NCBI GenBank assembly: GCA_047974565.1
Contig: JBKECN010000085.1
Span: 1-64,000 of the forward strand
Origin: JBDIAG01 sp047974565
GTDB lineage: Bacteria; Actinomycetota; Actinomycetes; Actinomycetales; CAWJMD01
Length of the DNA stretch: 64,000 nt
Direction: 5' to 3'
How positions within the stretch are numbered: the first letter of the stretch is position 1; each line of letters begins with the position of its first letter. Below are positions 52,450 to 60,048 of the stretch, piece by piece. A model generated the notes under the pieces. That model was not told the DNA's origin, did not search any database, and worked only from the letters and a program-made list of their open reading frames with translations. The position numbers and the translations under genes are program-made.

Positions 52450-52974
52450 TCAGAGCGTCTCGAGGGCGGTCGCCAGATGCTCGGCGACGATCTTGCGGTT
52501 ATCCCCGGTCGGCTCGAAAGCCGCTGCCAGCCGGTCGATCTCCTTGACGATCTGGCTGACCCGATCCCGGATCAGGGTCAGGTCACTGAACTGCAGCACG
52601 TCTGCCCGGGAGATGACCGGGGTGATCGGTGTCGGGATGGTCTCGTACGAACTCCCGCCGCAGTTCGGGTCCGGGTAGAAGTCACCGCGGCCGGCCGAGG
52701 CGGTGGCCAGTACTTCGATTCCCACCTCGGTGGCCAGCTTCTCGATGACCTGCGCTGCCTGACCGGGCTCGAGTTGCTTGGCAGCCTCGCCGGCCAGGAC
52801 GGCCACCCGCTCGATGAGATCGCTGCGCTTGATGGTGTGCATCACCGGGCTGAGTTGACCGCAGGTCAGCACCGTCGGCTGATCCTGGACACAGAGACCG
52901 GCACCGTCGACTTTGGCCCGCAAGCGCTCGTCCACGACGTTGACCATGAGGTCTCGAACCTGGAAGTTCGCCAT
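52450..52974 (-). CDS. Cys-containing protein, first gene of the RiPP-like operon
   Basis: 174 aa, no recognised domain. N-terminus FQVRDLMVNVVDERL, two segments with Cys beside Ser/Thr (LCVQDQPTVLTCGQLSPV near residue 28-45; PNCGGSSYETIPTPITPV near 104-121), and helical stretches between and after. It precedes the lyase-like and kinase-LanC genes by 65 bp on the same strand with an excellent GGGAGG site. It may be the modified substrate, a carrier, or an accessory protein. It is long for a precursor. Confidence 0.6.
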   Translation of the reverse strand: MANFQVRDLMVNVVDERLRAKVDGAGLCVQDQPTVLTCGQLSPVMHTIKRSDLIERVAVLAGEAAKQLEPGQAAQVIEKLATEVGIEVLATASAGRGDFYPDPNCGGSSYETIPTPITPVISRADVLQFSDLTLIRDRVSQIVKEIDRLAAAFEPTGDNRKIVAEHLATALETL

Positions 52975-53194
52975 GTTTCCTCCCTGAAGTGGGCGCCCGA
53001 GGAGTGGGGGTCGCGGGCGCACAATGCCCGTCCGGAGGCTTCCGATGCCGCTGGATCGTCCACTGCATGCTGAGAAGAGCAATGGTGGGCCGCTGCGATA
53101 CAGCCTCGAGCCGAACTTTTGTCGAGGCTGCGGACGGCGTGGCGGCTCGGTCAGCGCGGGTCGCGAACCCAGTTCGAGACCGGGCCCGGCGGGG

Positions 53195-54601
53195 TTACCG
53201 GGACGGGTGCGGGCGCCAAGCCCCCGGGTCGGTTGCCTCCCGCAGGGCGTGGTGCGCCTGGACTACGTCGGGGTTGGGTTCTCCGGTGAAGGTGGTGGCC
53301 GAGAACGCCTGCCACGCAGGCGGATCGGGCTTGCCGCTGAGCACCCAGGCGGCTTGCCGGGCGGCCCCCAGAGCGACGTAGTCGGCCGGGTCGGGCACGT
53401 CCACCGGGGTTGCGAAGATGGTGGGCGCCAGTTCTCGCACCGCCCTGGAGTTGGCGCCTCCACCGATGAGCAGGACGCGAGTGGTGGTGACCCCGGTGGC
53501 CCGTTCGACGGCGTTCATGGCGTCGCGGACCGAGCAGAGCAGGCCGTGGACGAAAGCCCGGGCCACACTCTGACGGCTGGTGCCCGAGCGCAGCCCATGC
53601 AGCAGGCCGGTGGCCTCGGGCCGGTTCGGGGTTCGTTCGCCGTCCAGGTATGGCAACAGGACGAGTCCGTCGGCATCCGCCGGCGCGGCCAAGGCCAGTT
53701 CGTCCAGGCCGGCGTGGTCGACGCCGAGCAACGAGCAGGCCAAGTCGAGCACCCGGGCCCCGTTGAGGGTGCAGGCCAGCGGCAGGTATCGGCCGGTGGC
53801 GTCACAGAAACCCGACACTTCGCCGGTGCCGTCGTGTGCGGGGGCGTCGGCCACCGTGCAGGCCACCCCCGAGGTGCCCAGGGACACTGCCATTTCGCCG
53901 GGTGCCAGCCCGAGGCCGAAGGCGGCGGCCGCGTTGTCACCCATACCGGCGGCCACCACCGCTCCGGTGCGGGTGCGTCCCACCTCTTCGTCCGGGTCGG
54001 CCACTCGCGGCAGGGCCGGTTGGTGCCCGAGGAGGTCCGCGGCAAGGCCGGGCAGCAGACGTCGCTCACGGGGGCAGTAGTAGCCGGTGCCGGACGCATC
54101 GGAGTGATCGGTGGTGAACTCGCGCCGCCGGCCCAGGTGCCAGGTGAGCAGGTCATGGGGGAGCAGAACGGTGGCGGTGCGCTCGGCGTCGTCGGGTTCG
54201 TGCGCGCGCAGCCAGGCGAGCTTGGTGGCGGTCAGTGCGGCAACCGGCACGCTGCCGATCAGGTCTGCCGCGGCCTGGGCTCCCCCCAGGCGGGCGGTCA
54301 GGTCGATGGCCTCCGGGGCCGAGGAGGTGTCATTCCAGAGCATCGCCGGGCGCACGAAACTGGCGTCGTCGGCGAGAGTGACCATGCCGTGCTGATGGCC
54401 GGCCACGGCCACGGCGTGGGCCTGCAGCAACAGGTCGGCGGTTGCGGTGTCCAACGCATCGAGCCAGTCCTGCGGGTGCACCTGGGTGCCGGGTGGGTGG
54501 GGTTCGTTCTGCCGGTCCACCACCTCCCCGCTGTCGGCGTCGACCAGTAGTGCGGTGCATGACTGAGTAGACGAATCGATGCCGAGCACGAGCCGTGTCA
54601 C
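53195..54601 (-). CDS. xylB: xylulokinase-like FGGY carbohydrate kinase
   Basis: 468 aa. N-terminal phosphate loop LVLGIDSSTQSCTALLVD, AVAGHQHGMV, the MGDNAAAAFGLGLAPGEMAV and SLGTSG region, and GGGANSRAVREL near the C-terminus all fit FGGY kinases, closest to xylulokinase, which makes xylulose-5-phosphate. No isomerase or transporter is adjacent. GTG start with AGGAG seven bases upstream. Confidence 0.85.
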   Translation of the reverse strand: MTRLVLGIDSSTQSCTALLVDADSGEVVDRQNEPHPPGTQVHPQDWLDALDTATADLLLQAHAVAVAGHQHGMVTLADDASFVRPAMLWNDTSSAPEAIDLTARLGGAQAAADLIGSVPVAALTATKLAWLRAHEPDDAERTATVLLPHDLLTWHLGRRREFTTDHSDASGTGYYCPRERRLLPGLAADLLGHQPALPRVADPDEEVGRTRTGAVVAAGMGDNAAAAFGLGLAPGEMAVSLGTSGVACTVADAPAHDGTGEVSGFCDATGRYLPLACTLNGARVLDLACSLLGVDHAGLDELALAAPADADGLVLLPYLDGERTPNRPEATGLLHGLRSGTSRQSVARAFVHGLLCSVRDAMNAVERATGVTTTRVLLIGGGANSRAVRELAPTIFATPVDVPDPADYVALGAARQAAWVLSGKPDPPAWQAFSATTFTGEPNPDVVQAHHALREATDPGAWRPHPSR

Positions 54602-54707
54602 GAGTAACTCCTAAGCAGAGGTCTTCGCAGCCTGTCACCATCGTGACCCTGCTGCGTCCCGGAGGCATGCCGATTCGTGTGATTGGTGGTGTGGGAGGGT
54701 TGCTGCC

Positions 54708-55289
54708 ATGGCCGTGGAGGAGTTCGAATACGCGAACGCCTCGGTGGTGACCCCGCAGCTGTGGGTGGGCGGCGACCTGACCACCCATCACGAGAGTCAG
54801 GCCGAACGTCAGCTCGCCGAGATGGTCGATGCAGGTCTGACCCACATCCTCGACGCCCGGCTGGAATGGAACGACGCGGAGTTCGTGGCCGCCCGAGCCC
54901 CGGCGGTGCGCTACCTGCACCTCGGGGTGGACGACGCCGGGCAGCGGATGCCGGACGAATGGTTCGACCAGGGCACCCGGTTCGTCCTCGATGCGATGGC
55001 CGATCCCGACGCCCGGGTGCTGGTGCACTGCCACATGGGCATCAACCGGGGGCCGTCGATGGGGTTCGCGGTGCTGCTGGCCACCGGATGGTCTCCGGTG
55101 GCCGCCCACATCGCGATCCATCGGGTGCGGCCCATCGCGTGGATCGACTATTGGGCAGACGCCACCAGGTGGTGGGCCCGGCGCGCAGGCACGCCGGAGC
55201 GAGAGTTGCGCAATCAACTGGAGCAGGCTCAGCAGTGGCGGGATCGTTTGGGGATCGGGTGGCGGGCCACTTATCGCGGCATCCGGTAG
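54708..55289 (+). CDS. dual-specificity protein phosphatase
   Basis: 193 aa. The Cys-based phosphatase loop HCHMGINRGPS fits HC-x5-R near residue 108, with the general acid Asp in LHLGVDDAG. DSP fold with the usual N-terminal strand VTPQLWVGGDLTT. The C-terminus is a charged helix. Substrate unknown. GGGAGGG precedes the ATG. Confidence 0.88.
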   Translation: MAVEEFEYANASVVTPQLWVGGDLTTHHESQAERQLAEMVDAGLTHILDARLEWNDAEFVAARAPAVRYLHLGVDDAGQRMPDEWFDQGTRFVLDAMADPDARVLVHCHMGINRGPSMGFAVLLATGWSPVAAHIAIHRVRPIAWIDYWADATRWWARRAGTPERELRNQLEQAQQWRDRLGIGWRATYRGIR

Positions 55290-55618
55290 GCATCCGCGGG
55301 TGGCGTCGCTGTTCCTAGAGATGCCGGACGAAGGCCAGAAGGCGCAGTGGCGCGCTGCTCGCCGATCATGTCTCGACTAAGAGACTCATCAACCAGAGCT
55401 TCCATCGATCGGCCGGCATCCGATCGCGCGCGCCCTGCAACGCCCGCCGGACGCTTGTCGCCGAAGGTTCTCGTGGTGAATGAGATCTTGATCGGACTCG
55501 CTGGCGCGATTCTCCAAGTCCACGTTGCCGAGTCTGGCTCTTCGGATCAAGGATGGCCCGAGCCGTCCTCGTGGTCACGTCCCTGCGCGTTGTCCAGCAA
55601 CCTGCTAAGAGCGCCTGA
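55290..55618. other. intergenic region, no gene seen
   Basis: Lower-GC stretch between the phosphatase gene and the frameshifted gene, whose 3' ends converge here. No coding pattern, RNA gene or repeat was recognised. Confidence 0.5.
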
Positions 55619-56295
55619 TCACAGGCAAGTGAGGCAGTCCCTGCGCTCTATGGAGGTGTTGCTCGCTCCGGGAGTGACCTCCCAACCCAGCTCTCCGAGA
55701 ACTCGAGCCGCCTCTGCTGGGCAATCTCGAGCAGCCGCAGCCACTTGCTGGCGACGCCATCTGGCTCGACCCCGCTGCAGAGACTCCTGCCAACCCTGTG
55801 CACAGTCGACGCCGAACTCGATCTGAGGGAACTCGAGCACATCCTCTAGGCACGGGCGGAAGCGATGCCCGCCGAGAGGAAAGTGCAGCTCAGACATCGT
55901 TGGAGTTTTGTCGATGCTCTTCATCGCTTGAGCCCTAGGCTTGCTCTGCCCGTGCGCGGCAGCCAAGGCCATGACGTGACTGAACTTGTCACGGTGTGCG
56001 TGCACATGGAGGTGAGCGACAGGGAGCTTGCTGTTCTCTCGCTCATACACGAACCTGAACAGCGGATCCCCTTGAGGGTTTGGCGGACGGGTGTACCGCG
56101 ATCTTGGACGAGTCGACGGCCAGATACTTCCCTGCACCATCCCAGGTGCACTGGTAGACAATCGCGAGCGACAAAAGGGCATTGCCGCCAATCTCCAACG
56201 TGATGCCGGCCGCACGTTCGTCATGTACGGAGACCTTGTCCCCGCCAGTGAGGATCTCAGCGGCAAACGTGCGCGTGATCGTGAAGCGAACTCAC
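55619..56295 (-). pseudogene. frameshifted actinobacterial hypothetical gene
   Basis: The conserved C-terminal part (FRFVYERENSKLPVAHLHVH, TMSELHFPLGGHRFRPCLED) is intact in one frame. The N-terminal part reads in other frames. From a GTG at 56295 (overlapping the upstream stop, GTGA) a one-base excess appears within four codons; after it the frame gives RFTITRTFAAEILTGGDKV and GNALLSLAIVYQCTWDG to SSKIAVHP. A second one-base shift near 56088-56092 then leads to PPNPQGDPLF. Two lesions argue for decay rather than programmed shifting, unless they are sequencing errors. Function of the family is unknown. Confidence 0.65.
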
Positions 56296-56498
56296 CTAGC
56301 CAGCAACCACTCCAGCATGTGGATCCGTCGGAGCGCGCGGTACTCGTCTGCTGTCAAGGCATCGACTGCTGCCAACCGTTCGATATGGGCAAGGTGGGCG
56401 CCACCGAACTGCTCAAGAAGTCGCCCGTACTCCTCGCGGGCCTGATCTTCTGCACGTTCCTGCACGGTTCCCGTGATGACCTCCCTGATCCGACCCAA
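56292..56498 (-). CDS. small helical protein upstream of the frameshifted gene
   Basis: 68 aa, charged and helical (VQERAEDQAREEYGRLLEQF, then HIERLAAVDALTADEYRALR and a C-terminal MLEWLLAR). It overlaps the following gene's GTG by the GTGA arrangement, like a two-gene toxin-antitoxin-style unit, but no toxin family is recognised. The start is a TTG with no clear ribosome-binding site, so it may be decayed as well. Confidence 0.5.
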   Translation of the reverse strand: MGRIREVITGTVQERAEDQAREEYGRLLEQFGGAHLAHIERLAAVDALTADEYRALRRIHMLEWLLAR

Positions 56499-56709
56499 GC
56501 ACGGTAGCGGTGAGGTCGGACAACGATGGCTTGATGCCAGGAGACTCGCACGCTTGGGCCAAGAAGTGCCTGAGATGGGGCATCGATGACGCGTCGGCCT
56601 ACAGCCGCATCAAGCGTGCTCCTTCGTCGCGTGGAGGAGCCGCCCTGAACCGGGAACTCGAGAGACAGAACTTCCGCAGGCCAGAGCTCCTGCGAAGGAC
56701 GGAACAAGG

Positions 56710-56782
56710 TGGCCAGAAGCGGGGTCGAACCGCTGACCTTCCGATTTTCAGTCGGACGCTCTACCAACTGAGCTATCTGGCC
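56710..56782 (-). tRNA. tRNA-Phe (GAA)
   Basis: 73-nt cloverleaf on the minus strand: acceptor GGCCAGA/TCTGGCC, anticodon arm CTGAAAATC with GAA, T-loop GGTTCGACCC. CCA is not encoded. First of three clustered tRNAs. Confidence 0.96.
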
Positions 56783-56809
56783 CTACCTGGACGACACATC
56801 GCCCAAGAG

Positions 56810-56883
56810 CGACCCTGACGGGACTCGAACCCGCGACCTCCGCCGTGACAGGGCGGCGCGCTAACCGACTGCGCTACAGGGCC
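56810..56883 (-). tRNA. tRNA-Asp (GTC)
   Basis: 74-nt cloverleaf on the minus strand: acceptor GGCCCTG/CAGGGTC with one G-U pair, anticodon loop CTGTCAC with GTC, T-loop GGTTCGAGTCC. CCA is not encoded. Confidence 0.96.
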
Positions 56884-56900
56884 TTGATGGTGCAAGACCG

Positions 56901-56973
56901 TACCCCCAACCGGATTCGAACCGGCGCTGCCGCCTTGAAAGGGCGGTGTCCTAGGCCGCTAGACGATGGGGGC
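56901..56973 (-). tRNA. tRNA-Glu (TTC)
   Basis: 73-nt cloverleaf on the minus strand: acceptor GCCCCCA/TGGGGGT, anticodon loop CTTTCAA with TTC, T-loop GGTTCGAATCC. CCA is not encoded. Transcribed first of the three. Confidence 0.96.
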
Positions 56974-57246
56974 CCTACTCGACCTCACCGCCCGTCGACC
57001 TTCGGCGCGATCCGTCGAGGACTCATAGAGCATAGGGGGTGTGATGCCCAATCACCAAAGCGGTTACCCGGGCGGACCAGGTCGAGCGTCCCGGGGCTGA
57101 TCGGCGGTGCTCCCGGCGGCCTGGAAACCGCTCGGATCGCCCCTGACAGACGTGCTGTGAGCAGGCTCACCACGCCTGCGCGAAGGGTGCACATCCAGTG
57201 GGAGTCGCCGTGCCCCGGCGCGCACCCGATGGCGCACGATGGGTGG

Positions 57247-58293
57247 ATGAGCAGATTCGCCCAGGGCTTGGCCGCCCTCCGCCGCCGCTCGGCCCGTCCC
57301 CGGCTGAGCCTGGCCCTGCAGGGTGGCGGTGCGCACGGGGCGTTCACCTGGGGCGTGGTGGATCGCCTGCTCGACAGCTTCTCGATCTCCGCCGTCACGG
57401 GCACCAGCGCCGGGGCGGTCAACGCGGTCTGCCTGGCCTCGGGCCTGGCGCGGGGCGGCCCGGACGAGGCTCGCCGCACCCTTGAGGCGGTGTGGACCGC
57501 TGTCGCCGACACCGCGGGCGTGCGCTGGCTGGTGCACGGCCCGGATGACAATCCGTCGCTGACGCCCCTGGCCCGGGCCGCCATGCAACTCACCCGGACG
57601 ATGTCACCGTCGCAGTTGAACCCACTCGACCATGATCCGCTCCGGGACGTCCTGGCCAGGCACGTCGATTTCGAGGTCCTGCGGGGGCAGCAGGCCCCGA
57701 TGGTGACCCTGGCGGCCACGAATGCCCGCACCGGCCGGCTGCGGCTGTTCTCCAACGACGAGCTGAGCGTGGAGACGGTGCTGGCCTCGGCCTGCCTGCC
57801 GTCGGTGCACAAGGCCGTCGAGATCGACGGTCAGCCCTATTGGGACGGCGGCTTCAGCGCCAACCCACCGCTACTCCCGTTGCTCGACGGGCCGGCTGAC
57901 GACGCACTCGCCGTACTGATCTGCCCGATCGACCACCGGTCCACGCCACGGCGAGCCGTCGAGATCCGCGACCGGCAGGCGGAATTCGCCTTCACCACGG
58001 CGTTCCTGCGCGAATCGGAGCTGCTGGCCGCGGCGACGGCCCGGGCGCGGGCGTCGAGTCCGCTGCGGCGCGGTGACCTGGAACGTCGGTTGGCTCGGAT
58101 GCGCTGGCATCTGCTCGACGCGGACCACGCGCTGGCGTCGGTGAGCTCGCAGACCCGGATGATCCCGCATCGGCCCTTCCTGGAATCACTGCGGCTCAAG
58201 GGGGTGGCGGCTGCGGACCTATGGATACAGACACACGCAAACCAGGTAGGCCGAGCCTCCACGGCTGATCTGGCCGCGTTGGGCCCGGCGTAG
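57247..58293 (+). CDS. patatin-like phospholipase family protein
   Basis: 348-aa acyl hydrolase of the RssA/patatin type. LALQGGGAHGAFTWGVVD carries the glycine oxyanion loop, VTGTSAGAVNAV the nucleophile Ser, and YWDGGFSANPP the catalytic Asp. No signal peptide. It likely cleaves a lipid acyl group. Start ATG at 57247, or in-frame ATG at 57229. Divergent from the tRNA cluster. Confidence 0.88.
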   Translation: MSRFAQGLAALRRRSARPRLSLALQGGGAHGAFTWGVVDRLLDSFSISAVTGTSAGAVNAVCLASGLARGGPDEARRTLEAVWTAVADTAGVRWLVHGPDDNPSLTPLARAAMQLTRTMSPSQLNPLDHDPLRDVLARHVDFEVLRGQQAPMVTLAATNARTGRLRLFSNDELSVETVLASACLPSVHKAVEIDGQPYWDGGFSANPPLLPLLDGPADDALAVLICPIDHRSTPRRAVEIRDRQAEFAFTTAFLRESELLAAATARARASSPLRRGDLERRLARMRWHLLDADHALASVSSQTRMIPHRPFLESLRLKGVAAADLWIQTHANQVGRASTADLAALGPA

Positions 58294-58426
58294 CTGTCGA
58301 AACCACACACTGCAGTGGCGCGCGGATGCGGTGCTCAACCCCGACAATCTGGACAGGGGCGCCCGCACGGACCTGCGTGCCGCGGTGGGCCTGCGAAAAG
58401 GCTCCCACGGACGCCCAAGCTTGGAG

Positions 58427-58771
58427 TCAGCCCCAGCCCAGTTCGTCCAGCCGATCGTCGTCGATGCCGAAGTGGTGGGCGATCTCGTGGACAACGGTGA
58501 CGGCGACCTCCTCCACGACCTCGGCCTCGCTCTCGCAGACCCTCAGCATCGGGTTGCGGAAGATCCGGATCCGGTCCGGCAGGCTCCCGGCTGCCCACCA
58601 CGAGTCCCGCTCGGTCAACGGCACACCCTCATAGAGCCCGAGTAGGTCCGGATCGTCCTGCGGCGCATCGTCCTCGACCAGGAAGACGACATTGTCCAGG
58701 TGTCGCATCAACTCCGCCGGGACGAGGTCGAGGGCGTCGCCGACGGCGTTCTCGAAGTCCTGCCTCGACAT
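58427..58771 (-). CDS. minimal zincin-type metallopeptidase
   Basis: 114 aa. VVHEIAHHFGIDDDRLDELG near the C-terminus holds HExxH plus the downstream acidic DD residues of the DUF1025/zincin-1 group, usual length about 115-130. FRNPMLRVCESEAEVVEEV precedes it. The substrate is unknown. The ATG at 58771 follows GGTGGAG; the long upstream frame is not family-like. Confidence 0.85.
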   Translation of the reverse strand: MSRQDFENAVGDALDLVPAELMRHLDNVVFLVEDDAPQDDPDLLGLYEGVPLTERDSWWAAGSLPDRIRIFRNPMLRVCESEAEVVEEVAVTVVHEIAHHFGIDDDRLDELGWG

Positions 58772-58962
58772 CTCCACCACCGGCACATCTTGCCTCACCA
58801 CGGATTCCGACCGCGGCTCGCACCGTCTGCTCGCGGCAGCGCGACGTACAGGCAGAGCACGACAATCCGCGGCCTTGCGGCCCAGCGAGTTGGGTCTGGG
58901 CATGACAGCCGGGCCGGATCTGAAGCTGGGCCGGACACGAAAGCCGGGCCCGGAGACGACCA

Positions 58963-58991
58963 CGGCGGGGCATCGGTGTGATGCCCCGCCG
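58963..58991 (-). terminator. terminator hairpin after the phasin-like gene
   Basis: CGGCGGGGCATC and GATGCCCCGCCG form a perfect 12-bp stem with a 5-base loop, about 50 bases beyond the stop at 59044. No U-run is present, as is common in high-GC actinobacteria. Confidence 0.7.
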
Positions 58992-59043
58992 CGGTATGAC
59001 GCTTCGGGTGGCCCTGACGGGCCGAGTGCTGCCTGGCGCTGCG

Positions 59044-59592
59044 TCAGGCCTTCTTGGCCGCGGTCTTGCGGGCGGCGGCCTTGCGGGGGGTGGCCTTCTT
59101 CGCTGGAGCCGACGCCTTCGACGGGGTGGCCGCCTTGGCGGTGGCCTTGGTGGCCGTAGCGGTCGCGTCGACGGCGCTCTCGGCCGCCTCGGTCGCGACG
59201 GTCTTCACCTCGTTCACAGCGGACTTGGCGTCGTTGGTGACGGCGGCGATGTTCTGCTCGGTGGTGGCCATGCTGGAGTCGGCGAACTCGGCGGCGGCGG
59301 TGAGGTTGCGCTCGGTCGCCTCGCTCAGGGTGCTCTGCAGGCTCTCGGCCTGGCTGCGCATGGTGTCGGCGACCGACGAACTGGCCGAGGCAAGGCTCTT
59401 GGCGAACTGGCGCTGAGCGGCAAGGAACTGCTCGGCGAAGTCGAAGACCTGGTCGATGACCTCGCCCGGGTCGACCGAGGACACCGGGAAGGAGGTCTGC
59501 GGCGTCGCGGTGAAGAACTGCTGGGCGGCCTTGGCCCAGTTGTCAGCGGCCGAGTTCATCGCGTCCAGGTACTGCTCCTGCGGGTTGCTCAT
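59044..59592 (-). CDS. phasin-like protein with histone-H1-like Lys/Ala tail
   Basis: 182 aa. The N-terminal 125 residues are amphipathic helices resembling phasins (YLDAMNSAADNWAKAAQQFF, VFDFAEQFLAAQRQFAKSLA, VADTMRSQAESLQ). The C-terminal 40 residues are Ala/Lys/Pro/Thr repeats (PAKKATPRKAAARKTAAKKA) like histone H1 or actinobacterial HU tails. A granule-surface protein that also binds DNA or polyphosphate is plausible, but no PHA gene is nearby. AAAGGAG lies nine bases before the ATG. Confidence 0.78.
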   Translation of the reverse strand: MSNPQEQYLDAMNSAADNWAKAAQQFFTATPQTSFPVSSVDPGEVIDQVFDFAEQFLAAQRQFAKSLASASSSVADTMRSQAESLQSTLSEATERNLTAAAEFADSSMATTEQNIAAVTNDAKSAVNEVKTVATEAAESAVDATATATKATAKAATPSKASAPAKKATPRKAAARKTAAKKA

Positions 59593-60048
59593 GTCGAGTT
59601 CACTCCTTTGTCGTGACATCAATACCTGATGTTCGTTCGGTGGTAGAGGCGGGCGGCGTATGATTGAAATACTACGCAGCCGTGCTTAGCGCGTCAAGCA
59701 CTTCGGCCCGGCGGGCGCATCACGCCCGGTCCCCCTCACGAGCCGACTCGTCGATGCCGCTGCTTGCACTGCATCAGCCTCGCACTTTCCAGGCTCTGAT
59801 GCGACTGGCCCGGACGCCCGCGCACATATCGGCAACTGGCCTCGGCAACGGCCTTGACGAATGCCTTCACAGCCGCGTCCCAGGCCTGGACTGGCCAAAA
59901 GCGTTGTCTAAAAAGCGAGTAACGTCGCGTCCTGCGCCGCGTGGGATTGTTGGGGCTGGTGACGCCGGAGACGCAGGCGCGGTCTGGATTCCCTTGTCGG
60001 GCGGCAAATGTGACGCATTTAGCATCCCGGCCGCCAGGCCAATCTCGG
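59593..60048. other. intergenic region, no gene seen
   Basis: Contains the promoter region of the phasin-like gene (AT-rich around 59660-59675) and the purF 3' flank. No coding pattern was recognised. Confidence 0.5.

Noticed and set aside
53024..54550. 508-codon plus-strand frame over xylulokinase
   Set aside because: Antisense to conserved FGGY motifs; no domain recognised.
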